DNA of 19,573 bases, taken from NCBI GenBank assembly GCA_965369445.1, contig CBDUQU010000050.1, forward strand, positions 1-19,573. Reading direction: 5' to 3'. The notes below the pieces were generated by a model. The model did not search any database and had not been told where the DNA came from. It saw nothing but the letters and a program-made list of their open reading frames with translations. Shown here piece by piece: positions 1 to 8,736 of the stretch; within the stretch, counting starts at the first letter, position 1; the number at the start of each line of letters is the position of its first letter. A program made the position numbers and the translations under genes. This stretch comes from SM23-73-3 sp965369445 (GTDB lineage Bacteria > Zixibacteria > MSB-5A5 > SM1-73).

Positions 1-79
1 CCAACCCCAGGATATGCCCAATTACGAATTTACACAATTAGCTTGACACAATGGAAATTCCGCCTCAAGCAAAATCTCC

Positions 80-107
80 TTGACAAACTAAAGGGTTTTT
101 GTATATT
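80..107 (+). promoter_or_regulatory. sigma70-like promoter for the beta-helix dockerin gene
   Basis: A TTGACA box (80-85) and a TATATT box (102-107) are separated by 16 bases, giving a start near 114 and a leader of about 75 nt. An AGGAGGT ribosome binding site (179-185) precedes the ATG at 189. A second TTGACA at 43-48 has no matching -10 box. Confidence 0.7.
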
Positions 108-188
108 AAAAAAAGAGAAATATTTCCTTATGAAAGACATATAGGGTAAGGTGCTACTTTCTTTCTAACACCAGACTTAGGAGGTCTC

Positions 189-2933
189 ATGCGTTACCTA
201 ATTATTATTTTCTGTGCTGTCCTTGTTCTCCTTTCCTTCCACCAAGTACAGGCAACGATCATCCACGTGCCCGGCGATGCAGCAACCATTCAGGCGGGGG
301 TTGATTTGGCTGAAGCTGGTGATACAGTGCTTGTGGCCTGTGGGACTTACTTCGAGCACGATATCGAAATGAAATCCGGCGTCTGCTTGCGGAGCGAGAT
401 GGGCGAAGCCTGCTGTGTCACTATCGACGCGATACAACAGGGCAGGGTTATATACTGCGGTGATGTGGACAGTCCGACTATCATCGAGGGGTTCACCATC
501 ACTGGAGGCGTTGCCGACTCCGGCGGTGGAATTTATTGCGGAACTTTTTCCCACCTAACCATCACCAAGTGCTGTATCAAACTTAATACGGCTAATTATG
601 GTGCTGGGATATATCTAACCTGGGCCAACCTTGACCTCAATAGGTGCACCATCACAAACAATTCCGCTTTTGATGGCGGTGGTGGTATCTGGTATTTCTC
701 GCCAGCTCCACTGGTCAGTGTCCTGCGGATTAATAGCTCTATCCTGTGGGATGATTGGCCCGGTGAGTTTGATGGTGATGACGAGAGCGAGATTTATGCA
801 GAGGCAAAATGTTGTGACATTGCAGGTGGATGGGAGGGGCCAGGTTCTGATAACATAGATTGTGATCCCATGTTTTGTTATCCTGACACTGGTAATTATT
901 TTTTGAATGATAGCTCCTGTTGTAAAGGTGCTGGATGTGATTCACTGGGTAACCCTGACAGCACTGTCGACATCGGCGCCTTCGGAGTGGGTTGCGGTCC
1001 CGTTTGCAGAATCTGGTACGTATCGACCACGGGCAACGACACAACGGGTGATGGAAGCGAGAGTAATCCATTCGGGACAATTCAAAAAGGCATAGATGTA
1101 GCAACTGATTGCGATACGGTGTTGATGGCGGACGGAACGTACGTTGGTGACGGCAATCGAGATATCGACTTCCAAGGTAAGGCGATCACCGTAAGGTCGC
1201 AAAGTGGGAACCCAGCCGGGTGCATCATCGACTGTGAAGGGGCGACTCGCGGATTCCGCTTCCACTCTGACGAGGATTCCAACTCGGTGCTCGAAGGTGT
1301 GACCATTAAGGGTTCTTCAGGCTCCTTCGGCGGTGGGATTTCCTGCTCGGGGTCCTCCCCTACGCTCGCTAACTGCACTTTCTCCGATAACTCGGCCGAC
1401 TACGGCGGCGGGATCAGCTGCGTCGAATCCTCTTTTCCAACCATCAGTGGCTGCGTGATTACAGGGAACGAGGCTTACTCATCCGGTGGGGGAATCCACT
1501 GCGACCTCGATTCCGACCCGACGATTAACAACTGCACGATCTCAGGGAACAAAACCAGCAGCTTGGGTGGTGGGGTTTGGTGCCACGAATCCTCTCCGAC
1601 TTTTGACAACACGATCCTCTGGGGTAACTGCGCAATTAATGGCGGAAACGAGGGATATGTCGGCTCCAACTCTTCTCTCACCTTCACCTGTTGCGACGTC
1701 AATTCCTCGGGCATTGAAGGCGACGGCTCCGTAATCTGGGTCCAAGACAACATCTTCATCGACCCGCTGTTCTGTGAGCCGACATCCTGCGATAGCGCAC
1801 CAACGACAGCGGGCGACTATCACCTGTTTGAAATCTCCCTCTGCGCACCAGAACAACAGCCTTATTGTGGCTTGATCGGCGCACTGGGCGTGGGGTGCGA
1901 AGTTTCCTATCCATGCGAGTACCTCGGACGCTGTATAGACGATATGTACTTGGTCTGGGAGGAACATCCCGAATGTGTTGAGCCACTATACACCATAGGA
2001 GTCCTTGATGGCGAAGGCGGTGCCTCCCCCATGTATCCTTCCCAAGATGCTATTTGGTTCATGATGAGGACGGCGTGTCTACGTCAACAGTTTCCTCCGT
2101 TATACGTACAGATCGGGAAAATCGTGTGCTACGACCCAGTCGCTTGCGATACTCTCTATACTGTCGAGACTTATCCGTATGATGGACTCGCATTCGACGA
2201 CCGTGATAGTTCCTTTTGGTGTGCGTCTGGATACCGCTTAGATCACATAGATGAATCTGGGGATTCCCTTGGCTATTTTTATACGGATCTGCCCATTACC
2301 GGTCTTGCCTTCGATGCCGATCACAACCACCTATGGTGCATTGCCCAGGGTGATCCGGATATGATCCATGAGTACGATGTCTCCAATGGCGTTCCAGAGC
2401 TTATTCAAGGACCACTTGAGGTACCATGGTCTTCACCGGACTTCAGTGCTGCCGGTCTGGAGTATGACGAAGAACGAAATATGTTGTTAGTAGTTAATCG
2501 CAATACGAATTCTCTTGTATATTTCCGTGATGTGAATCCGGCTTATCCTGATACCCTAGGGCGCGATGAACCGGGTGTCTGTTTGATTGACTCATGTAAG
2601 ATCTCTTTTACCCCCGACCCGTGGGGCATTGCTTTGGTTAGGAGCATTGGGATTGCGTTCATCGCCAACACACAGGGGCGTCCGTTCCCCATGGACAAAT
2701 ATGCATCGCCGTGTCTACCAACTGGTGATCTCATTTGCGATTGTGTGGTCAATCTCGGCGATCTCGTATATCTGATAAATTACCTTTTCAGAGGTGGGCC
2801 TCCGCCTGAGCCATTGGTGGCTGGAGATGTCAACTGTGATGGAACAATACATGAACCGAAAATAGATGTGGGTGACGTAGTTTATTTGATAAATTATCTT
2901 TACGGAAGGGGCCCCGCTCCCCGTTGCGTATAA
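189..2933 (+). CDS. secreted double beta-helix protein with propeller-like region and C-terminal dockerin
   Basis: This 914-residue exported protein has a signal peptide at about residues 1-22 (MRYLIIIFCAVLVLLSF, then QVQA). Residues 24-270 start with HVPGDAATIQAGVDLAEAGD and end DIGAFGVGCG. Residues 275-573 restart with WYVSTTGNDTTGDGSESNPF and end LIGALGVGCE. Both halves carry GGGI/NCTISGN-type rungs, so these are two consecutive right-handed parallel beta-helix (pectin-lyase-like) modules. Residues 600-845 have repeated GLAFD-, GLEYD- and WGIAL-type strands, suggesting a beta-propeller. Residues 846-912 form a two-repeat dockerin type I: the first calcium loop is degenerate (DLICDCVVNLGD) and the second has a short insert before DVGD. 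No lyase catalytic set is recognisable, so enzymatic function is unknown. The protein is unusually cysteine-rich. A perfect AGGAGGT sits 3 nt before the ATG. Extracellular binding or surface function is inferred. Confidence 0.85.
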   Translation: MRYLIIIFCAVLVLLSFHQVQATIIHVPGDAATIQAGVDLAEAGDTVLVACGTYFEHDIEMKSGVCLRSEMGEACCVTIDAIQQGRVIYCGDVDSPTIIEGFTITGGVADSGGGIYCGTFSHLTITKCCIKLNTANYGAGIYLTWANLDLNRCTITNNSAFDGGGGIWYFSPAPLVSVLRINSSILWDDWPGEFDGDDESEIYAEAKCCDIAGGWEGPGSDNIDCDPMFCYPDTGNYFLNDSSCCKGAGCDSLGNPDSTVDIGAFGVGCGPVCRIWYVSTTGNDTTGDGSESNPFGTIQKGIDVATDCDTVLMADGTYVGDGNRDIDFQGKAITVRSQSGNPAGCIIDCEGATRGFRFHSDEDSNSVLEGVTIKGSSGSFGGGISCSGSSPTLANCTFSDNSADYGGGISCVESSFPTISGCVITGNEAYSSGGGIHCDLDSDPTINNCTISGNKTSSLGGGVWCHESSPTFDNTILWGNCAINGGNEGYVGSNSSLTFTCCDVNSSGIEGDGSVIWVQDNIFIDPLFCEPTSCDSAPTTAGDYHLFEISLCAPEQQPYCGLIGALGVGCEVSYPCEYLGRCIDDMYLVWEEHPECVEPLYTIGVLDGEGGASPMYPSQDAIWFMMRTACLRQQFPPLYVQIGKIVCYDPVACDTLYTVETYPYDGLAFDDRDSSFWCASGYRLDHIDESGDSLGYFYTDLPITGLAFDADHNHLWCIAQGDPDMIHEYDVSNGVPELIQGPLEVPWSSPDFSAAGLEYDEERNMLLVVNRNTNSLVYFRDVNPAYPDTLGRDEPGVCLIDSCKISFTPDPWGIALVRSIGIAFIANTQGRPFPMDKYASPCLPTGDLICDCVVNLGDLVYLINYLFRGGPPPEPLVAGDVNCDGTIHEPKIDVGDVVYLINYLYGRGPAPRCV

Positions 2934-2973
2934 TCATCTATATTCTCTTGTCTGAGACCCGGCGGTTCGACTA

Positions 2974-3021
2974 CGTTTATCCTGAACGAAGTTGAAGGGC
3001 TCACCACAAGCGGTTCAATAT
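2974..3021. repeat. 48-nt insertion in the shared 3' block, dispersed-repeat family
   Basis: Compared with the matching block after the last dockerin gene (9902-9976), this copy carries 48 extra bases. GCGGTTC occurs just before the insert (2962-2968) and again near its end (3010-3016), exactly 48 bases apart. The interior can fold (TTCGACTACGTT at about 2966-2977 against AACGAAGTTGAA). The reverse complement of 2981-3001 matches 15903-15923 before folE at 18 of 21 positions. Confidence 0.6.
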
Positions 3022-3033
3022 CTCTCACCACAT

Positions 3034-3072
3034 GCCGAATCTCTGAAGTGAGAGGTTCGGCCTTGTGTTTTT
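3034..3072 (+). terminator. rho-independent terminator of the beta-helix gene
   Basis: The left arm GCCGAATCTCT (3034-3044) pairs with AGAGGTTCGGC (3051-3061) with one G-U pair across a 6-base loop. It is followed by CTTGTGTTTTT. It lies 100 bases after the stop codon and is almost identical to the terminator at 9941-9976. Confidence 0.8.
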
Positions 3073-3195
3073 GTCGTTGCATTGGGCGACATGCCCTTTT
3101 AAGCTTGGAACCGAAGCTAAAGAATGCATCAAGGTGATCATCGAACCGCAGAAACCTCGCTAATCCCAAAGCACCCCAAACCCTCGGACATCTCC

Positions 3196-3252
3196 AAAGG
3201 GCTTGCTGAATGCCTGCCAGCCCTTTCCTGAAGGATCTGAGATTCGATCCTT
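3196..3252. repeat. two tandem stem-loops in the 2934-3509 gap
   Basis: AAAGGGCT (3196-3203) pairs perfectly with AGCCCTTT (3219-3226). AAGGATC (3231-3237) pairs perfectly with GATCCTT (3246-3252). Neither has a long T-tract on the + strand. The rest of the 576-base gap holds the terminator, the inserted repeat, the next promoter and a leader. No gene is visible. Confidence 0.55.
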
Positions 3253-3292
3253 TGTGAAAAAACAGGGATGTTGAATATCTGTCGATTTTTGC

Positions 3293-3321
3293 TTGACACG
3301 CGGTTCAGATTAGACTATTGT
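3293..3321 (+). promoter_or_regulatory. promoter for the Ig-domain lipoprotein gene
   Basis: TTGACA (3293-3298) is followed after 17 bases by TATTGT (3316-3321), a 4 of 6 match to the -10 consensus. This predicts an unusually long leader of about 180 nt (3328-3509). The leader contains no recognised riboswitch or ORF and ends in AAAGGAG (3497-3503) before the ATG. Confidence 0.55.
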
Positions 3322-3509
3322 TAGAATGGGTTCATAACTTACACTTTGGAGGAGGGAGTGTAGTAGTCGCTGATATCCAGAAAAGTTGGCTAATGCCGGA
3401 CCAATGAGCGACTGTACCGACATACGAACTTATACCCGCCGGCGCCAGGATCAGAATAGGGCGACCAAACGGAAAAACGATTTGTTTTGGAGTTAGAAAG
3501 GAGCTGTCC

Positions 3510-5594
3510 ATGAACAAGGGCTGTTATCGTTCCACAAAGGCGATTTCGTGGTTGCTGGTAAGCGTGGCATTGGTTTGTTTGATGATGAGCTGCGGAGAGA
3601 GATCAACTAAAAGTGAAGGCGGGAGTACGGTTATCATGTCTCTTGTCATCGTCCCTTCGACTGTTCAGGAGGGACAGAGTGCTGTGGTAGATTTAGTAGT
3701 GGAGGATGATGCCGGTCGTCTACTCTCGGGCGTCGAAGTCTCGTTCTCTGTCAGTCCTTCCAATATCGGCCACTGTTCTCCCGCGGTCGACACAACTGAT
3801 GCCAATGGTTCTGTCGGCACGGTCTTTACCGCTACCAGCCCTGGCACAGGCACCATTCGAGCCAGCATTGAAGGCGTTGCCTCCAAGACAGTTCAAGTGG
3901 AGGTGATTACCTCCGCAGCTTCTGCCAAGCCACTCTCCATAGTGATGACACCTGCAGTACTTCCAGCGGATGGGATTTCCACCAGTCAGATTAAAGTAAC
4001 GGTCAGCGACACCTCTGGCAATCCAGCCAGAGACAGCACTGTTGTGAAATTCACAGCCGGAGAAAAGTTTGAAGACGTGGATGAAGATGGTTATTTCGTC
4101 GAGGGAGTAGATGAGTTAAAGTATGATCTAAATCAGGACGGCAGATGGAATCCCATAGGGTTCATCCCCTCCTATGCTCTTACGGAAAACGGGGAGGTCG
4201 AAGTTACCTACGTTGCCGGACTCCGCACTGGAACCGCATACATCAAAGTCACCTCTGAGCCCGGAGGAAATTTGCTTCAGGAAGACGTCAGCCTGCTTTT
4301 AGTTCCCACAGACTCCGTGGCATACATCGTTTTGATGCCGGATGATCCCAAAATCCAAGTGCCGGGAACCGGGGGAGTGGAAGCAACTCAAATAAGAGCG
4401 GTCTGTTACGACCATTATGGCAATCGAGTAGGTGAAGGCTTTCCGGTTGAGTTTTATCTCATATCCGGCCCGGATGGAGGAGAATCTCTAAACGGAGTAG
4501 TCTCTGACTCCATCACCATAAAGACAAACTCATACGGCGAAGCAACAGTTACTCTTCTGAGCGGCACCAAGTCGGGTACGGTGAGACTGCGTGCGAAGGT
4601 GGGAACGGTGCTGTCTTTTTCTACGATCGTCACCATCTGCGCGGGGCCGCCGGTAGATATATCCTTAAGCCCATATTATTGTAATATCCCGGGCTGCGAA
4701 AAGGTTTGTGTGGAAGATAGCATCTGTGCCTGTGTTGTCGACAGGTATGGAAATCCTGTGCCAGATTCCACCTCGGTTTATTTCGGAACCGAAGAAGGAA
4801 TGGTGCACTGTTGTGATAAAACCAAACAAGGCTGTGCATACAGCCTCTACATATCGGGTGATCCGAGAAATGATTGTATCGCCTTGGTTTGGGCGGAGAC
4901 CAGGGGGGAAGACGGGATCATAAGCGACACCTGCACAATAATTCTATCTGGAGACCCCACCAGCGTGATCTTCTTGGATTATCCGCGCACTATCTTTGCG
5001 GATGGAATTTCCGAGGGGCATGTGTTGATAGAGGTATTGGACGAGAATGACTATTTTGTAGTTGGCTCTACTCCGGTAGAGATGCACTCCGTTTTGGGCT
5101 CAGTTGCCTCTGGTGTGACCAAGGACGGCTGTGACGCCAGTTTGTTTCAGACCTACCTGATCAGTGAGGTCCTAACACAGGACTACTCCATGAAGTATAC
5201 AGATCGCGATGACTCAATCGGGGTGATAAATCTCCTTACTGCCAAATGTGGAGTGGAGTCCACTACGGTCAGCGTTACTTTCCTTACCGGAAACACATAT
5301 AGCTACAACTGTGAGATCAGCGTTGTAAACGTGCCGGTTGGCGCCACAGTTCCGGTGGTGGTGTTCGTAAAAGACGCTTATGGTAATCCTTTGGGTGGTC
5401 ATCACATTTTGGCGGATCAGGCTCATAGCTGGCGTGGGACCATTACTGGAAGCGCCTATACTGACGAGTATGGACAGGCTGTGGGTTTCTTCTTTACTGC
5501 TGACAAAACCCCAGGAACAGGCGTAATCGCCTTTTACGATCAGGATCCCACCGGAGGCATTTGCTTGGCGTTTAACGTAACCGTCACTCCATAA
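3510..5594 (+). CDS. lipoprotein with about six Ig-like (invasin/intimin-type) domains
   Basis: This 694-residue protein starts with a lipoprotein signal: a basic N-terminus, a hydrophobic stretch at about residues 12-26 and a lipobox LMMSC with the acylated cysteine at residue 28. The mature part is a chain of beta-sandwich domains (about 40-135, 139-270, 270-376, 380-480, 484-590 and 595-694). Big_1-type signatures recur, such as VLPADGISTSQIKVTVSD..GNP, FADGISEGHVLIEVLDEN and VFVKDAYGNPL, with G(E/Q)A..TLLSGT/FFTADKTPGTG-type ends. Domain 2 contains two calcium-type loops, DVDEDG (189-194) and DLNQDG (206-211). There is no dockerin. Such proteins usually act as stalks, adhesins or scaffolds, and a membrane-anchored surface or periplasmic role is inferred. 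AAAGGAG lies upstream of the start. It sits between dockerin-tailed genes but has its own promoter and terminators. Confidence 0.85.
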   Translation: MNKGCYRSTKAISWLLVSVALVCLMMSCGERSTKSEGGSTVIMSLVIVPSTVQEGQSAVVDLVVEDDAGRLLSGVEVSFSVSPSNIGHCSPAVDTTDANGSVGTVFTATSPGTGTIRASIEGVASKTVQVEVITSAASAKPLSIVMTPAVLPADGISTSQIKVTVSDTSGNPARDSTVVKFTAGEKFEDVDEDGYFVEGVDELKYDLNQDGRWNPIGFIPSYALTENGEVEVTYVAGLRTGTAYIKVTSEPGGNLLQEDVSLLLVPTDSVAYIVLMPDDPKIQVPGTGGVEATQIRAVCYDHYGNRVGEGFPVEFYLISGPDGGESLNGVVSDSITIKTNSYGEATVTLLSGTKSGTVRLRAKVGTVLSFSTIVTICAGPPVDISLSPYYCNIPGCEKVCVEDSICACVVDRYGNPVPDSTSVYFGTEEGMVHCCDKTKQGCAYSLYISGDPRNDCIALVWAETRGEDGIISDTCTIILSGDPTSVIFLDYPRTIFADGISEGHVLIEVLDENDYFVVGSTPVEMHSVLGSVASGVTKDGCDASLFQTYLISEVLTQDYSMKYTDRDDSIGVINLLTAKCGVESTTVSVTFLTGNTYSYNCEISVVNVPVGATVPVVVFVKDAYGNPLGGHHILADQAHSWRGTITGSAYTDEYGQAVGFFFTADKTPGTGVIAFYDQDPTGGICLAFNVTVTP

Positions 5595-5622
5595 TCAAGA
5601 GAAACAAGAATTACGCTTGAGA

Positions 5623-5658
5623 AAAGCCTTCTGCCAAAGACAGAGGGCTTTCTTTTTT
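5623..5658 (+). terminator. rho-independent terminator of the lipoprotein gene
   Basis: AAAGCCTTCTG (5623-5633) pairs with CAGAGGGCTTT (5641-5651) with one G-T wobble and a 7-base loop. It is followed by C and TTTTTT. It lies 29 bases after the stop codon. Confidence 0.85.
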
Positions 5659-5707
5659 GAGCGTCCAACTACTGGATGCTAAATGAGATTCTCTTGTCGG
5701 AGACTTA

Positions 5708-5744
5708 GCCGAGCCTCTAAATCAGGGGCTGGGCCTGTTTTTTT
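5708..5744 (+). terminator. second, backup terminator with the shared CTTGTCnGAGAC block
   Basis: GCCGAGCCTCT (5708-5718) pairs with AGGGGCTGGGC (5724-5734) with one wobble and one mismatch. It is followed by CTG and TTTTTTT. It is preceded by CTCTTGTCGGAGAC (5691-5704), the same element found before the terminators at 3034 and 9941. Confidence 0.7.
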
Positions 5745-5850
5745 GCCGCAGCGCCAAAACCCGAGCGGAGCAAGGATACCAACGTATTCAGGAACTTGTC
5801 AGGGCGCGTGTCTTAAGGGTCGAATCCTCGCAATCGAGAGAAATCACTAC

Positions 5851-5878
5851 TTGACAGAAAAGAGAAAACCGATATATT
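5851..5878 (+). promoter_or_regulatory. promoter for the 16-repeat propeller gene
   Basis: TTGACA (5851-5856) is followed after 16 bases by TATATT (5873-5878). An overlapping TATTAT at 5875 would give an 18-base spacer. The leader is about 150 nt and ends in AGGAGGT (6019-6025) before the ATG at 6034. The rest of the 439-base gap from 5595 holds the two terminators and no convincing gene. Confidence 0.7.
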
Positions 5879-6033
5879 ATAAGTACGGTCAAGCTATTAG
5901 GGGTTGATTCGGTTTTGTGCCAGTAAATCAGCTTGAAAAACGGAAACCTCATTCTAAGCCATGGTAGCAAGGCAGAATACGTTTTGGCGTGACTGAAACA
6001 ACTTCAAAATCCTACGATAGGAGGTAGGCGAGG

Positions 6034-8709
6034 ATGAACAAGAGACCTAACATTTTCACAGGCAGTAGCCGACTGGTGCTGGCCCTATTGATCTTAGTAG
6101 TTTTCATGGCTGGCGGCCTGCTGTCGCAGTTGGTCACAGCCGCTTATGGGCAAGGTTCTTCGGCAGAGCCGGTCTGGATATTCGATCCCAGTCTTGACAT
6201 CCGGCACGTCGAGACGGCTGATCTCAATGGGGATCACATCAAGGACGTGATAGCCGCCGAATACAGCATGAATTACTACGGCGCTATCTCCATGGTCTGG
6301 GCCATCGACGGAAGAACCGGGGATACGCTATGGTTCTACCAGGTAAACGACGGTATCCGCTCCATGACTATAGGTGACATCAACAACGACGGCGTCATGG
6401 ACGTAGTGGCGGGCGCATCCTATCACTCCTCCGACACGCCCGACGGGCGGGTTCACGCCATAAACGGCGTTAACGGCAGCCAGCTCTGGACCTACTACAC
6501 CGGATCGACCAACAACGCGGTTACCGTGGGCAACCTAAACGGCGACCAGTATCCGGACGTGGCGGTGGGGTGTTTCGACGATCATATCTACGCCATCAAC
6601 GGCCAGACCGGTGGGAACCTGTGGAGCAAGCTCATCGGCAGCATGTGGATCAACGCAGTGGATGCAGAAGACGTCAATGACGATGGGATAGACGACATCG
6701 GATTTGCTCATGAATACCTGGCCGGCTGGGACAACTTTCTCGGCGTTCTGGACGGGACCAACGGTTCGGAGATCTGGATAGATACCGTCGGGTACGTGGT
6801 GATGGACGTGCTCTTAGACGACGTCGATAACGATGGGGACGTGGAAGCGGTCTTCGGCGGCACCCATTCCTATGACCAGGGAGAGGTCTTCGTGAGGGAT
6901 GCCCTGAACGGTACCCCGGAATGGAGTTACAACCTGGGAAGTCTCAATCATACCAACGGCAACATCATACTGACCACCCATGATATCGATGAGGATACAG
7001 ATCTGGACCTTATAGTCGGCACCTATCTGGGTACTCATGTCATCTATGCTTTTGAGGGGGACGCGGACGTTCCCATGTGGATATCCGACACCCTGGACGG
7101 GAATACCAGGGCTATGGCCTTTGGTGACGTTACCGGCGACCATGTGATCGACCTGGCGGCGGCAACCAGCGACAGGGTGCAGGTTTTGGACGGACGCGAC
7201 GGAACAAAGATCTGGTACTACTCGGTGGCGGGCACGATTCAGGACGTAAGCTGTGCCGATTTCGATGACGACGGTACGGACGAGGTTGCCGCCGGAGGCG
7301 GGGCGGAACACAGTGGCACACCCCCTGATCCGGGAAAGGGCGTGTGGGCTTTGAAAACGGTGGAATCGCCGCTTCTGTGGGAGCACACCTTCGGTCAATA
7401 CGGCAATGCCATAGCCGTGGCCGACTTAGACGACGATGGAGACGAAGACGTCATCGCCGTCTGTTCTTTGGACGACTTCGCCATCGCCTTAGACGGCGAG
7501 GATGGTACCGAGCTGTGGACCTGGACCGGGACGGAGAATCTCTACGCCATAACGGCGGGAGATTTCGATAACAGCGGGCAGGCCGACGTGGCCGTGGGGG
7601 GGAATGACGACAGGGTGACGGCCATATTCGGAACTCACGGCACCATCATGTGGCCGTTCGACACTCCCACCAACCAGATTTACAGGAAGTGCCTGAAGGC
7701 TGCAGACTTGAATGGTGACGATTATGTTGACGTTATCGCCGGCAGCGATGATGGTCACGTTTATGCCATAAATGGCTCGACCGGTGGTGAGCTATGGAAT
7801 ACCCCGGTGGGAGCTTCTGTCAGCGACGTGGTGCTGGCGCAGATGAACGGGACCGGACCTCTGGATGTTGTAGTTGCAGTAGGTGCCGGCGCCAACGGCG
7901 AAAAAGTGGTGGTGCTGGATGGGTCAGACGGAGGTCTGCTCTGGGACTACCCCGCGCCCGAGGCGGTCGAGCACGTAACCGTAGCGGACGTGACCGGCGA
8001 CCAGGTTCCCGACATTGCCGCTGCCATCACTCCCTATTCTCCCAAACAGATCATCATGATCAACGGCGCAACTCATGCCTTTATCTGGAGCGAGCCTGTG
8101 GCATCGGCCTCAAACGTGCAGAGCTTAGCCTCCGGCGACTTAGACGGAGACGGGATTCCCGACATCGTGGTGCCGGGAAATTCCACCGACAGAAAGGTGT
8201 ACGCGCTTGACGGTGTCGACGGTCACGAGCTGTGGAGCTTCGAGACTGGCGGGGAGGTAAACTGCGTTTTGGTATACGACGTGGACAACGATCACCAGAA
8301 TGAGGTGGTGGCAGGGTCGGACGACCAGAACGTGTACGTCATCGACGGCCTGACCGGTGAATCATCCTGGAGTTACAGCTGCGCCGACGACGTGATGGAC
8401 GTCAAGGTCGGCGACATCAACGGCAACGGGCTGCCCAATATCGCCTGTGTCACCTTCGGCTCCGACGGCGTGGTCTACGCATTCAAATCGCTGGCGACAG
8501 AGCCGGGATATGTCACTGGTGACGCCAACGGAGACGGGATCATAGACGTGGGAGACATCGTCTATCTAGTAAACTACCTTTACAAGAGCGGTTCGGCCCC
8601 CGACCCCATAGCGGCAGGTGACGCCAATTGCGATGAGGTAGTCGACGTGGGCGATATAGTCTATCTGGTAAACTACCTCTATAAGGGCGGGGACCCGCCC
8701 TCCTGTTAG
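6034..8709 (+). CDS. secreted FG-GAP/PQQ-like beta-propeller protein with C-terminal dockerin
   Basis: This 891-residue protein has an N-terminal signal at about residues 1-40, with a hydrophobic core LVLALLILVVFMAGGLL and a likely cleavage after AYGQG. Residues 45-815 contain 16 repeats by eye. Each pairs a calcium-binding loop of the form D-x-(N/D)-x-D-G-x-x-D (DLNGDHIKD, DINNDGVMD, DLDGDGIPD and so on) with a V.AI(D/N)G..G.(E/L)W strand. That combines integrin-like FG-GAP/VCBS loops with the PQQ-type blade motif. Sixteen blades would suit two eight-bladed propellers. Residues 829-890 are a dockerin type I with two near-identical repeats ending VGDIVYLVNYLYK; the second calcium loop has E in place of G (DANCDEVVD). 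No catalytic residues are recognised, and the likely role is calcium-dependent extracellular binding. The start is fixed by AGGAGGT upstream. Base composition is more GC-rich than in the first dockerin gene. Confidence 0.88.
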   Translation: MNKRPNIFTGSSRLVLALLILVVFMAGGLLSQLVTAAYGQGSSAEPVWIFDPSLDIRHVETADLNGDHIKDVIAAEYSMNYYGAISMVWAIDGRTGDTLWFYQVNDGIRSMTIGDINNDGVMDVVAGASYHSSDTPDGRVHAINGVNGSQLWTYYTGSTNNAVTVGNLNGDQYPDVAVGCFDDHIYAINGQTGGNLWSKLIGSMWINAVDAEDVNDDGIDDIGFAHEYLAGWDNFLGVLDGTNGSEIWIDTVGYVVMDVLLDDVDNDGDVEAVFGGTHSYDQGEVFVRDALNGTPEWSYNLGSLNHTNGNIILTTHDIDEDTDLDLIVGTYLGTHVIYAFEGDADVPMWISDTLDGNTRAMAFGDVTGDHVIDLAAATSDRVQVLDGRDGTKIWYYSVAGTIQDVSCADFDDDGTDEVAAGGGAEHSGTPPDPGKGVWALKTVESPLLWEHTFGQYGNAIAVADLDDDGDEDVIAVCSLDDFAIALDGEDGTELWTWTGTENLYAITAGDFDNSGQADVAVGGNDDRVTAIFGTHGTIMWPFDTPTNQIYRKCLKAADLNGDDYVDVIAGSDDGHVYAINGSTGGELWNTPVGASVSDVVLAQMNGTGPLDVVVAVGAGANGEKVVVLDGSDGGLLWDYPAPEAVEHVTVADVTGDQVPDIAAAITPYSPKQIIMINGATHAFIWSEPVASASNVQSLASGDLDGDGIPDIVVPGNSTDRKVYALDGVDGHELWSFETGGEVNCVLVYDVDNDHQNEVVAGSDDQNVYVIDGLTGESSWSYSCADDVMDVKVGDINGNGLPNIACVTFGSDGVVYAFKSLATEPGYVTGDANGDGIIDVGDIVYLVNYLYKSGSAPDPIAAGDANCDEVVDVGDIVYLVNYLYKGGDPPSC

Positions 8710-8736
8710 CCAGACAACACACAGTGATAGCATACT

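Noticed and set aside
5683..5907. A 74-residue + strand frame after the lipoprotein gene
   Set aside because: It runs through a terminator and the next promoter, and shows no domain or signal.
6814..7398. A 194-residue - strand frame inside the propeller gene
   Set aside because: It is antisense to the repeat-rich coding sequence, and the repetitive D/G codons explain the open frame.
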